Origin: Staphylococcus argenteus
GTDB taxonomy: Bacteria; Bacillota; Bacilli; Staphylococcales; Staphylococcaceae
Direction of reading: 5' to 3'
Length of the DNA stretch: 64,000 bases
Assembly: GCF_000236925.1 (NCBI RefSeq)
Contig: NC_016941.1
Span: 2,430,566 to 2,494,565 of the forward strand
Below, piece after piece: positions 9,927 to 17,679 of the stretch (within the stretch, counting starts at the first letter, position 1; every line of letters starts with the position of its first letter). The position numbers and the translations under genes were made by a program. The notes below the pieces were generated by a model that was not told where the DNA came from, searched no databases, and saw only the letters and a program-made list of their open reading frames with translations.

Positions 9927-9963
9927 ATATGAATTTGTGACACATTTCTTTTAAAATTCACAA

Positions 9964-10318
9964 GGGTGTGGTACAGATATGATAAAGAACCGCTAATGAT
10001 CTATTATGTAGTGTTTTTTTATCATTGGCCTCAGCTAATGCGTACTTAAAAAATAGGAATACATGAGTAAAGCTCATGCATAAGAAATACTAATTTCTAA
10101 AGAAAAAAATGTTTCTTTATCTTTTTGAAATTCTCTCTGTTGGGGCCCGCCAACTTGCACATTATTGTAAGCTGACTTTCCGCCAGCTTCTGTATTGGGC
10201 CCCACCCCAACTTGCATTGCCCGTAGAAATTGGGGGTCCAATTTCTCTCTGTTGGGGCCCTGAGTATAGCCTTGTAGAGTCTAGTACATTGATTTGTATC
10301 CCAATGTCCCTATAATTG
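9964..10318. repeat. Composite STAR-type repeat block 1
   Basis: Contains TGTTGGGGCCC cores (near 10137, 10252) and an inverted form (ATTGGGCCCCACCCC), plus flanking modules shared with the blocks near 16 kb and 29 kb: GGTACAGATATGATAAAGAACC, AATACTAATTTCTAAAGAAA, CAACTTGCACATTATTGTAAGCTGACTTTCC and a GACATTGATTTGTAT-like end. This is the Staphylococcus aureus repeat (STAR) type, intergenic and presumably non-coding. Reading frames within it are chance. Confidence 0.8.
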
Positions 10319-10425
10319 ATTATTCGCTTTATCTAATGATCCTATGACTCAACTATTAAATCATTTTTCGAAATACTTAATTCTAATATAATTAAATTCA
10401 TTTATTGTAATATTGCAAAAATACA

Positions 10426-10454
10426 TTGCACACCTTGTTCATCAATGCTATAAT
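10426..10454 (+). promoter_or_regulatory. Promoter of the antitoxin RNA
   Basis: TTGCAC (10426-10431) and a perfect TATAAT (10449-10454) are spaced by exactly 17 bases, a near-ideal sigma-A promoter on the plus strand. It reads toward the 3' end of the opposite-strand PepA2 gene. Confidence 0.8.
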
Positions 10455-10460
10455 TAGTTA

Positions 10461-10535
10461 CATAATAAATTGAACATCTAAATACACCAAATCCCCTCAC
10501 TACTGCCATAGTGAGGGGATTTATTTAGGTGTTGG
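10461..10535 (+). ncRNA. SprA2AS-like antisense (antitoxin) RNA
   Basis: A transcript from the promoter at 10426-10454 would start near 10461 and run through a perfect 14-bp hairpin (10489-10502 with 10509-10522) followed by T-rich sequence. It is complementary to the 3' untranslated part of the toxin mRNA on the minus strand. This fits the type I antitoxin SprA2AS of S. aureus. Exact ends are estimates. Confidence 0.65.
10489..10522. terminator. Shared hairpin terminator of the toxin and antitoxin RNAs
   Basis: AAATCCCCTCACTA and TAGTGAGGGGATTT form a perfect 14-bp stem with a 6-nt loop. Because it is symmetrical it can serve both the plus-strand antitoxin and the minus-strand toxin mRNA. 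Confidence 0.75.
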
Positions 10536-10643
10536 TTATTTGTCACCTTTTTTATTGTTGCGCGTTCGTAACCAATGTGCAAAAAACGCAACAAGACAGC
10601 CGCTTATAGCTGTAGTCATGATGTTAATCAATAAATTGAACAT
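10536..10643 (-). CDS. pepA2: PepA2-like type I toxin peptide
   Basis: A 35-residue peptide, MFNLLINIMTTAISGCLVAF followed by FAHWLRTRNNKKGDK: one hydrophobic helix (residues 2-23) with a basic tail, as in the SprA/Fst-family membrane toxins. It matches my memory of PepA2 encoded by SprA2 of S. aureus almost residue for residue. The start is supported by an excellent ribosome site, AGGAGGTG, eight bases upstream. A minus-strand extended -10 promoter (TGATATAAT, 10710-10702) lies about 60 bases upstream. It was too short for routine gene calling. Such peptides disrupt membranes when their antisense RNA is depleted. Confidence 0.85.
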   Translation of the reverse strand: MFNLLINIMTTAISGCLVAFFAHWLRTRNNKKGDK

Positions 10644-10701
10644 CCGTCATACACCTCCTCTCCGCGTTAAAGTAACGCCCGAGATGTTAGGCGACCAATA
10701 T

Positions 10702-10710
10702 ATTATATCA
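10702..10710 (-). promoter_or_regulatory. Extended -10 promoter of the PepA2 toxin mRNA
   Basis: TGATATAAT on the minus strand is a consensus extended -10 element. A good -35 is absent at 17 bases; TTGTGT lies 20 bases upstream. Transcription would start near 10695, leaving a leader of about 50 nt before the toxin start. Confidence 0.55.
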
Positions 10711-10777
10711 TTTTTTTATTATATTCCACACAATATTAAAGCTCGCGTAAAGTGTTTTTTTAGTAGTTTACGCTACT

Positions 10778-11164
10778 TTAATTGCTATCTTTTAAAATCC
10801 ATTTAGATAATACAAATGTGATGGGTATCGTAATAATTAAACCTGCAAATGGCGCAATTTCCGCTGGCAAATTTAGCCAGGATACAAAAACATATAATAA
10901 AACTGTTTGTAAGCTTACGTTGACAAGCTGTGTAATTGGAAAACTAATGAACTTTCTCCAAGTAGGTTTTACTCTATAAACAAAATAACAATTCAAATAA
11001 TAAGAAATCACAAAAGCAATGATAAACCCAGTAATATGACTAATCATATATTCAATGTGCAATAACTTTAACAGCAATAAATAGACAATATAATAATTCA
11101 ACGTATTAATACCGCCGACAATGATAAATTTTAAAATTTCAGCATGCGTTTGTGTTAGTTTCAT
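10778..11164 (-). CDS. GtrA family membrane protein
   Basis: A 128-residue protein with four membrane helices and the GtrA-family pattern: LKFIIVGGINTLNYYIVYLLL at the N-terminus, a second helix pair with YYLNCYFVY, then the pair ending in FVLSKWILKD. GtrA proteins are thought to help move lipid-linked sugars across the membrane or support cell-surface glycosylation. The ribosome site GAGGAG lies nine bases before the ATG. It stands alone between the toxin locus and glycerate kinase, so its partner glycosyltransferase must be elsewhere. Confidence 0.85.
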   Translation of the reverse strand: MKLTQTHAEILKFIIVGGINTLNYYIVYLLLLKLLHIEYMISHITGFIIAFVISYYLNCYFVYRVKPTWRKFISFPITQLVNVSLQTVLLYVFVSWLNLPAEIAPFAGLIITIPITFVLSKWILKDSN

Positions 11165-11431
11165 ATGTGTAACTCCTCAACATCAAAATATATGTATAAC
11201 TACGTTCTCCAACATACTCGAAAATGCGTGCCAATCCGCTTCTCTTCAAAAATGCTTACTTCAATTTTTATACCCTTTCACAGCAAATTTAGTCTCTTTC
11301 CTCTCATCCTTATACGCCATTATAATATAACTGACTTACCACGCGACTTATTAACGCTATAGAGATTGCTTTAGTTCAGGAGTAATTTTATATACAATAA
11401 GAGCGACAACAGTAATGAGAGGATGTCTACT

Positions 11432-12574
11432 ATGCAATTACGAAAAATTGTCATCGCTCCTGACTCATTTAAGGAAAGTATGACCGCACAGCAAATTGGC
11501 AATATTATAAAACAGGCATTTACTAACATTTATGGAAACACCATTCACTATGATATCATTCCGATGGCAGATGGAGGTGAAGGTACTACAGATGCTTTAA
11601 TGCATGCAACTGGCGCCACTAAACATACTGTGATCGTTAATGATCCATTAATGCGACCTATTGAAGCATGTTATGCACGTGCTGATGAACAACAAATTGC
11701 AATTATTGAAATGGCGGCAGCATCAGGTTTGAATTTATTAGAAAAAGAGGAACGTAATCCTTTATATACATCATCATATGGTACTGGCGAATTAATTAAA
11801 GATGCATTAAATCATGGTGCTAAGACGATTATTTTAGGAATTGGTGGCAGTGCGATAAATGACGGTGGCACAGGCATGCTAAGTGCATTGGGCGTGCAGT
11901 TTACTGATGTAAACGGGGAATTATTACGGATGAATGGTAAAAACCTTGCTCATATTGCACAAATTGATACAACCAATTTGGACTCAAGACTAAAAGAAGT
12001 AACATTTAAAGTAGCATGTGATGTTACTAACCCATTACTAGGTGAACACGGCGCTACCTATATTTATGGCCCTCAAAAAGGCGCGGATACGAAGATGATA
12101 CCAAAGTTGGATTTCGCAATGTCGCATTATCATGATAAGATAAAATTATGTACAGGAAAATCTGTTAATCAAGTACCAGGTTCTGGTGCAGCTGGAGGTA
12201 TGGGTGCTGCATTATTAGCTTTCTTCGACACAACATTAACAAAAGGAATTGATATCGTCTTTGACATTACAAATTTTCATCAAAGAATTAAAGATGCAGA
12301 TCTCATTATTACCGGAGAAGGTCGAATGGATTATCAAACTATTTTTGGTAAGACACCCGTAGGCGTTGCATTAGCTGCTAAACAACATCATATTCCTGTC
12401 ATCGCAATTTGTGGCAGTCTAGGTGAAAATTATCAAAGTGTTTATGATTACGGTATTGATAGTGTTTTTTCTATTATTTCTTCCCCTAGCTCATTAGGAA
12501 ACATCTTGCAAAATAGTGAACAAAATTTGTTAAATACTGCAACTGACATTGCCCGTATTTTAAAATTGCGATAA
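11432..12574 (+). CDS. glxK: Glycerate kinase
   Basis: Phosphorylates glycerate. The 380-residue protein matches the GarK/GlxK family: IVIAPDSFKESMTA at the N-terminus, PMADGGEGTTDAL near residue 50, the GIGGSAINDGGTGML loop, PGSGAAGGMGAALL and ITGEGRMDYQT. I chose the ATG at 11432 since GAGAGG lies nine bases upstream; an in-frame ATG nine bases earlier abuts that site. It is a single-gene unit, with the next gene 58 bases downstream on the same strand. Confidence 0.93.
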   Translation: MQLRKIVIAPDSFKESMTAQQIGNIIKQAFTNIYGNTIHYDIIPMADGGEGTTDALMHATGATKHTVIVNDPLMRPIEACYARADEQQIAIIEMAAASGLNLLEKEERNPLYTSSYGTGELIKDALNHGAKTIILGIGGSAINDGGTGMLSALGVQFTDVNGELLRMNGKNLAHIAQIDTTNLDSRLKEVTFKVACDVTNPLLGEHGATYIYGPQKGADTKMIPKLDFAMSHYHDKIKLCTGKSVNQVPGSGAAGGMGAALLAFFDTTLTKGIDIVFDITNFHQRIKDADLIITGEGRMDYQTIFGKTPVGVALAAKQHHIPVIAICGSLGENYQSVYDYGIDSVFSIISSPSSLGNILQNSEQNLLNTATDIARILKLR

Positions 12575-12632
12575 TGTCAAAGTATCATACTAAACATACT
12601 TAAGCAGTTAAAATCTGGATGAGGTGAAACCC

Positions 12633-13292
12633 ATGAAAAGAACTGATAAATATCGTGATTCTTATCAATATGACAACCAAAATCAACAACATCGCCGTCA
12701 ATCTGAAGACGCATCGTATAGACAACAAAATGCTAAAAACAATCCCGAGGAACATCCTGAGCGTTATTATAACGGTAGAGATTATCGTAGAGAACAAATG
12801 CTCGAAGAAGAAAATGAAAAATCTCGTCGCTCAAAAAAATGGTTATACGTTATTATTGCCATTCTATTAATTGTAGTCGCTATTTTTGTTACACGCGCTT
12901 TATTTAACAATGATAGCGATAAAGTTAGCAATGATCCTAAAGTTTCTCAAAATTATAAAAAGCAAGTTGAAAATCAAGATGGTCAGATCAACAAAGATGT
13001 AGATAATGCTAAAGACAACATTAAAAACAACCAAAATACTGACGGTCTTATCAAAAGTTTACAAAACCAAATCGACAGTTTAAAGCAACAAGAGCAAAAC
13101 AAAGCAGACTCTAAACTGACACAATATTATCAAGAGCAAATCAACAAATTAAAAGAAGCAAACAATGCCCTCAAAAACAATGAAAATCAAGGCAAAATCG
13201 AAAGCATGTTAAATGACATTAATACAAAATTCGATAGTATTAAATCAAAATTAGACAGCTTATTTAAAGACGACAATAGTGGCGGTAATTAA
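12633..13292 (+). CDS. Membrane-anchored coiled-coil protein of unknown function
   Basis: A 219-residue protein. Residues 1-70 are very polar and rich in Q, N, R and E (cytoplasmic); one membrane helix follows (KKWLYVIIAILLIVVAIFV); the outside part (about 110 residues) is K/N/Q/D-rich with heptad-like IKSLQNQIDSLKQQEQNK and INKLKEANNALKNN patterns suggesting a coiled coil. The ATG at 12633 has GAGGTG six bases upstream; an in-frame GTG lies within that ribosome site. I do not recognise a named family. The topology resembles bitopic cell-division or envelope proteins, but no specific role can be supported. Confidence 0.8.
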   Translation: MKRTDKYRDSYQYDNQNQQHRRQSEDASYRQQNAKNNPEEHPERYYNGRDYRREQMLEEENEKSRRSKKWLYVIIAILLIVVAIFVTRALFNNDSDKVSNDPKVSQNYKKQVENQDGQINKDVDNAKDNIKNNQNTDGLIKSLQNQIDSLKQQEQNKADSKLTQYYQEQINKLKEANNALKNNENQGKIESMLNDINTKFDSIKSKLDSLFKDDNSGGN

Positions 13293-13326
13293 TTATTACG
13301 ATTTCCACTAAGAATATTAAGCAATT

Positions 13327-13393
13327 AAGTCCTATACTTTAGCCGTATCATAACTAGATTAGTGATGATACATTGCGAGTATAGGGCTTTTTA
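13327..13393 (+). terminator. Terminator after the coiled-coil membrane protein gene
   Basis: AAGTCCTATACT (13327-13338) pairs over 12 positions, one of them G-U, with AGTATAGGGCTT (13378-13389). The loop holds a second small hairpin (GTATCAT/ATGATAC). A T tract follows. Confidence 0.8.
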
Positions 13394-13476
13394 TATAAAC
13401 TTGTATTCTAACTACATACAAATCTACACAAAACGTTTATACTTTAACGTAATTATAAAAAATAAGGAGACGGATT

Positions 13477-14688
13477 ATGCAATCTTCGAATTCCAAAACG
13501 AAACAGTTTTCATTTTTATTGTTAATCACGTTAGGTGTCATGACAGCATTTGGCCCTCTAACTATAGATATGTTTGTACCATCATTACCTAAAGTGCAAA
13601 GTGATTTTGGTTCTACTACATCAGAAATTCAATTAACTCTATCATTCACAATGATTGGTCTAGCACTTGGACAATTTATTTTTGGTCCGTTATCTGATGC
13701 CTTTGGCCGCAAACGTATTGCTGTGTCTATTTTAATTATTTTCATCTTGGCATCTGGTTTATCTATGTTCGTTACACAATTACCTCTATTTTTAACTTTG
13801 CGCTTAATACAAGGTTTAACTGGCGGAGGTGTTATCGTTATTGCCAAAGCATCTGCCGGAGATAAATTTAATGGTAATGCTCTTGCAAAATTTTTAGCAT
13901 CATTAATGGTAGTCAATGGCATTATCACTATACTTGCACCTTTAGCAGGTGGATTGGCTTTATCTGTAGCAACATGGCGCTCAATTTTTACAATTTTAAC
14001 GATTGTTTCATTAATTATCTTAATTGGTGTTGCATCTCAGTTACCAAAGACACCTAAAGAAGAATTAAAGCAAGTTAACTTTAGTAGTGTAATTAAAGAT
14101 TTCGGTAGCCTTTTGAAAAAGCCAGCATTTATAATTCCAATGCTTTTACAAGGCTTAACATATGTGATGCTTTTCAGTTATTCATCAGCATCTCCATTTA
14201 TTACCCAGAAAATGTATCATATGACACCACAACAATTTAGTATTATGTTTGCTGTTAACGGTGTAGGACTCATTGTTGTCAGTCAAATAGTGGCACTATT
14301 AGTTGAAAAATTACACCGTCATATTTTATTGATTATTTTAACTGTTATACAAGTCGCTGGTGTCGCTTTAATTATCTTGACGCTTGTATTCCATTTACCA
14401 CTTTGGGTATTGTTAGTCGCTTTCTTCTTAAATGTATGTCCAGTAACTTCAATTGGACCTTTAGGTTTTACGATGGCTATGGAAGAACGTACAGGTGGCA
14501 GTGGTAACGCATCAAGTCTACTTGGCTTATTCCAATTTATTTTAGGTGGCATTATTGCACCTTTAGTTGGTTTAAAAGGCGAATTTAATACGTCACCCTA
14601 TATGATTATTATTTTTATTACCGCCGTTTTATTGGTGAGTCTGCAAGTCATTTACTTTAAAATGATTAAAAAGCAACATTCCGCATAA
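13477..14688 (+). CDS. Bcr/CflA family multidrug efflux MFS transporter
   Basis: A 403-residue, 12-helix protein of the drug:H+ antiporter-1 family. The Bcr/CflA signature TAFGPLTIDMFVPSLPKV is in helix 1, the MFS motif A FGPLSDAFGRKR follows helix 2, and RLIQGLTGGGVIVIAKA lies in helix 4. This subfamily exports bicyclomycin, chloramphenicol, sulfonamides or small metabolites; the natural substrate here is unknown. The ribosome site AAGGAG is eight bases from the ATG. It is a monocistronic unit bounded by terminators on both sides. Confidence 0.88.
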   Translation: MQSSNSKTKQFSFLLLITLGVMTAFGPLTIDMFVPSLPKVQSDFGSTTSEIQLTLSFTMIGLALGQFIFGPLSDAFGRKRIAVSILIIFILASGLSMFVTQLPLFLTLRLIQGLTGGGVIVIAKASAGDKFNGNALAKFLASLMVVNGIITILAPLAGGLALSVATWRSIFTILTIVSLIILIGVASQLPKTPKEELKQVNFSSVIKDFGSLLKKPAFIIPMLLQGLTYVMLFSYSSASPFITQKMYHMTPQQFSIMFAVNGVGLIVVSQIVALLVEKLHRHILLIILTVIQVAGVALIILTLVFHLPLWVLLVAFFLNVCPVTSIGPLGFTMAMEERTGGSGNASSLLGLFQFILGGIIAPLVGLKGEFNTSPYMIIIFITAVLLVSLQVIYFKMIKKQHSA

Positions 14689-14703
14689 TATGTATGTATA
14701 AAT

Positions 14704-14750
14704 AGAACCCCAACATAGACATAAGGTCTTTGAAGGGGTTCTAAAATTTT
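14704..14750 (+). terminator. Terminator after the Bcr/CflA gene
   Basis: AGAACCCC (14704-14711) pairs with GGGGTTCT (14735-14742), followed by AAAATTTTATTT. It may also serve the convergent gene ending at 14804. Confidence 0.75.
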
Positions 14751-14803
14751 ATTTAGTACTAATAACATTCAAACAATCTAGAAATGTGGAACCTATATAT
14801 TTA

Positions 14804-15283
14804 TTATTCATTTATCGGCATCCATAGTTCCGTAATATACTGTTCACTCGATGTATCTCCTTCTTGATAATATTCAAAAAATGGTGCTTCTCTAATATTA
14901 TCACCATGATATTTATGAATATAATTATGCACTTCTTCCATTTTTAGTTGCACAGCATCAGGAACTACACCTTGTGCTTCAAAAACAAAATAAGTTGAAC
15001 TTGGTAAAGTTGTTAATTCAAAATCATCAGAGACTGAACAATTGTCTATAGTCACAGTAACTGCTATCATGTAAGACATTTTCCCATCAAGTTCTGGTAT
15101 ACAAATACCTAGCAAACCATCTAAATCACCATTATTAGATGCTTGTAACTTTGAAATCGTTCCTTCTGCAAAACATGTTCCCCAAAAATCTGCAATATGT
15201 TGTTGTGCTTCACGCCCATTTTCATATGATTTCTTAATTCCCAGCAAAGTTAATTTAGGCAGTTTTATTGTTTTATATTTCAT
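14804..15283 (-). CDS. GyrI-like (AraC effector-binding domain) protein
   Basis: A 159-residue single-domain protein with the GyrI-like/effector-binding fold pattern: an N-terminal MKYKTIKLPKLTLLGIKKSY strand, HIADFWGTCF, GDLDGLLGICIPE, the middle strand TTLPSSTYFVFEAQG and a C-terminal FFEYYQEGD..ITELWMPI. Stand-alone members bind hydrophobic drugs or modulate gyrase. The start at 15283 is chosen because MKYKTIK begins the domain and GGAG lies upstream; the upstream in-frame extension has no domain similarity. Function here is inferred from fold only. Confidence 0.75.
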   Translation of the reverse strand: MKYKTIKLPKLTLLGIKKSYENGREAQQHIADFWGTCFAEGTISKLQASNNGDLDGLLGICIPELDGKMSYMIAVTVTIDNCSVSDDFELTTLPSSTYFVFEAQGVVPDAVQLKMEEVHNYIHKYHGDNIREAPFFEYYQEGDTSSEQYITELWMPINE

Positions 15284-15395
15284 AGAATTCCATCTCCACT
15301 TTATTTTTATAATGCCAAACAAATTGATATGACATTTCAAACTTACGATATATAATTATAATTAATATTTACAGAACAAAGGCGAGGATTACATT

Positions 15396-16052
15396 ATGAA
15401 CCGAAAAATTTTACCAGTTAAACCTATCAGTCAACTATTCCCAATTCCAATGGTTATGGGTTGCGAAGGTGTATCGGCCGCTATGATGTTGCAATATAAT
15501 AATCAACATATCCCTGCAACAGAAATTATGAAAAATTGGCCTACACACCCGAATAATCCTCATAAAGGATATGTTGGTCATCACTTATTTATTAAGCTTG
15601 GCAACTATCATCAAACTATTTTCCCTGAAGCATATGTACCATTTTTACAACAATATAACCCAAATATCGTAGACGGAACTGGTAAATCACTAGATGACCT
15701 CAAAAAAATTATCGATCAAGGTCAACCTGTGTTAATTTATCACACAAACCTTGGCTCAAAGCCTTTACTACGTGTATTTCGTTTCGATAACAAACCAGCA
15801 AAACAAGTATCCAATATACATGTTACGTTATTAATCGGTTATGACGATCATTACTATTATTATATTGATCCACTTTGGAGTCATATTCGACGTGGTCTCG
15901 TACTACCTGCTATTTTCCCTAACCGTAAACAAATTATTAAAATTCGTAAAGAAAAAATGGAATATAGTTTTAATTCACCAGGTAGAAAATGTATTTATGT
16001 ACAACCTCATTCATATACAATCGTAAACAACCAACAAAATACTCATACATAA
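15396..16052 (+). CDS. C39-like cysteine peptidase family protein
   Basis: A 218-residue protein without a signal peptide or membrane helix. It has a papain-like triad in family order: C23 in MGCEGVSAAMML, H142 in NIHVTLLIGYDDH and D158 in YIDPLW, as in the C39_2 (double-glycine-like peptidase) family. YVGHHLF and PEAYVPFL lie between. It lacks the transporter domains of bacteriocin-maturing C39 enzymes, so it is a stand-alone peptidase or deamidase-like protein. It is divergent from the GyrI-like gene and shares the intergenic promoter region. Substrate unknown. Confidence 0.75.
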   Translation: MNRKILPVKPISQLFPIPMVMGCEGVSAAMMLQYNNQHIPATEIMKNWPTHPNNPHKGYVGHHLFIKLGNYHQTIFPEAYVPFLQQYNPNIVDGTGKSLDDLKKIIDQGQPVLIYHTNLGSKPLLRVFRFDNKPAKQVSNIHVTLLIGYDDHYYYYIDPLWSHIRRGLVLPAIFPNRKQIIKIRKEKMEYSFNSPGRKCIYVQPHSYTIVNNQQNTHT

Positions 16053-16067
16053 TTAACGTTATATGTA

Positions 16068-16520
16068 TGAGTGGAACAGAAATGATAGAGAACCATTAAT
16101 GATTTATTATGTAGTGGTTCTTGGGAGTGGGACAGAAATGATATTTTCACAAAATTTATTTCGTTGTCCCACCCCAACTTGCACATTAATGTAAGCTGAC
16201 TTTCCGTCACCTTCTATGTTGGGGCCCCGCCGGCAAGGTTGACTAGAATTGAAAAAAGCTTGTTGCAAGCGCATTTTCATTCAGTCAACTACTGCCAATA
16301 TAATATTATAGAGCTTAGGACATTGTTTTATGTCCCAAGCTCACTTAAAAATAAGAATACATGAGTAAAACTCATGCATAAGAAATACTAATTTCTAAAG
16401 AAAAAGTATTTCTTATGTTTTGGGCCCCAACAAAGAGAATTGAAAAAGCTTGTTACAAGCGCATTTTCTTTTAGTAACGACTGCCAATATAACATTGTAA
16501 AGTCTAGGACATTTTGAAAT
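16068..16520. repeat. Composite STAR-type repeat block 2
   Basis: A 450-base intergenic block. It contains GTGGAACAGAAATGATAGAGAACC, a GGGACAGAAATGATATTTTCAC/AAATTTATTTCGTTGTCCC inverted repeat, CCAACTTGCACATTAATGTAAGC, a TTGGGGCCCCG core (near 16220), a GGGCCCCAAC core in inverse orientation (16422) and two copies of TTGAAAAAGCTTGTTRCAAG followed by GCGCATTTTC and of ACTGCCAATATAA. The modules recur in blocks 1 and 3. No gene is supported here. Confidence 0.8.
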
Positions 16521-16567
16521 GTTCCCTTCAAAGTAGACATTGAGATAATGAAAACTTTGAAGGGAGC
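16521..16567. terminator. Terminator after the metallophosphoesterase gene
   Basis: GTTCCCTTCAAAGT (16521-16534) pairs with ACTTTGAAGGGAGC (16554-16567) over nearly all 14 positions; T-rich bases follow on both strands. Confidence 0.75.
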
Positions 16568-16586
16568 ATTTTGTCTTAGACGCATT

Positions 16587-17393
16587 TTATATTTCAAGTA
16601 TTTGCATTGTTTCATTTATTTCCTGGTAAATATCTTCAGTGCGCCATTGTCTAGGATAACCTAAACATGGACAAACAAAATGCCTACCTTTTTCAATCAA
16701 ATTTTTTCTAAAATGAACATGTCCCATCACACTATATGAAATATCAAATAAATTGTATAAATCATTAAAATCACTTGTCCCAATATAAGCATTGTAAAAA
16801 TCAAATATACGATGTGGCGTTGGGACAATAAATTCAGCATGAGTCACGACATGCGTAACTAATATGATTCGACGCGCTCCAACTTTCTGTATATCTTTCC
16901 TTACTTGTGTTGCCGCTTGTTTGGATAGTTGTTGATCAGATATCCCCCACGAAACCCGTTCTTTATCTTGCCATGTCGCACCGTAATACTTACCCTTTTG
17001 TAACTGTTCTAATGAAAATCGTTTCGCAGCATAGCTATAATCATACCAAGCAGTGTGTCCAACAATCGCCCACTCATCATTAATAATATACGGATGTTCA
17101 ACCAAGCATTGTGACATACATTTGTAACTATCCCATATTTCTTGTGTCGATGTGTCCTCCGTATTCCATAAATCGTGGTTCCCCGGAACAAAACGTACTA
17201 ATGTATCTAAATTTTGCGTTAATTGCTCAATAAAATGACTAGTCAATTTAAAATCATTCGAAATATCTCCTGCAATCAACAAGATATCTATATTTTTACT
17301 TTTAACAACTTCTATTAAAGTTTTTAAGTAATCCAATGGCTTTAATCGATTATGGCGATCAATATGTAAATCAGCAATAACACCTATCTTCAT
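16587..17393 (-). CDS. Calcineurin-like metallophosphoesterase
   Basis: A 268-residue soluble phosphoesterase with the full metal-binding set in order: DLHID near residue 9, AGDISND near 42, PGNHDLW near 70, VTHVV near 180 and GHVH near 225. These coordinate the two-metal site. The family covers protein phosphatases, nucleotidases and nucleases, and the substrate cannot be read here. The ATG at 17393 has AAGAAGGT six bases upstream; the ATG six bases earlier directly touches that site. Confidence 0.85.
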   Translation of the reverse strand: MKIGVIADLHIDRHNRLKPLDYLKTLIEVVKSKNIDILLIAGDISNDFKLTSHFIEQLTQNLDTLVRFVPGNHDLWNTEDTSTQEIWDSYKCMSQCLVEHPYIINDEWAIVGHTAWYDYSYAAKRFSLEQLQKGKYYGATWQDKERVSWGISDQQLSKQAATQVRKDIQKVGARRIILVTHVVTHAEFIVPTPHRIFDFYNAYIGTSDFNDLYNLFDISYSVMGHVHFRKNLIEKGRHFVCPCLGYPRQWRTEDIYQEINETMQILEI

Positions 17394-17624
17394 ACCCATA
17401 CCTTCTTTTCATAAATTGAAATGACATTCATTATGTCACAAGACAACGCGGATTGATACAAAATAGCTTAATTCTCGATGACTATTTATATTTTTGCATT
17501 ATAACTTATATCTTTTCACAAACTTGATAAGTTTTAGTTATCATAACTAGACATATCAAATGTTTTTTCTTATATTTAAAAAAATAATTGCTTTATTTAA
17601 TGGATTTCTTTAGTATTTATAAAT

Positions 17625-17640
17625 AAGAAAACGCTTACAC
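17625..17640 (+). promoter_or_regulatory. Candidate CcpA cre site
   Basis: AAGAAAACGCTTACAC matches 14 of 16 positions of the cre consensus WTGNNARCGNWWWCAW. It lies about 40 bases before the permease start, so carbon catabolite control of this transporter is plausible. Confidence 0.5.
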
Positions 17641-17679
17641 ACAACTTTTTTTATTTGCTTTATCCTGAGGAGGAAAAAT

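Noticed and set aside
10109-10315. 68-residue frame in the first STAR block
   Set aside because: Lies wholly in repetitive GGGGCCCC sequence with no ribosome site.
10540-10806. Plus-strand 88-residue reading frame over the toxin locus
   Set aside because: It is antisense to the PepA2 gene, crosses its promoter and runs into the GtrA gene end; composition and context show a chance frame.
12600-12797. Minus frame overlapping the coiled-coil membrane protein gene
   Set aside because: The plus-strand gene has a good ribosome site, plausible topology and terminator; the minus frame has none.
13362-13592. Plus frame leading into the Bcr/CflA gene
   Set aside because: Overlaps a terminator and the conserved start of the exporter in another frame.
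16388-16615. 75-residue minus frame overlapping the metallophosphoesterase end
   Set aside because: Built from STAR repeat and terminator sequence and overlaps a real gene out of frame.
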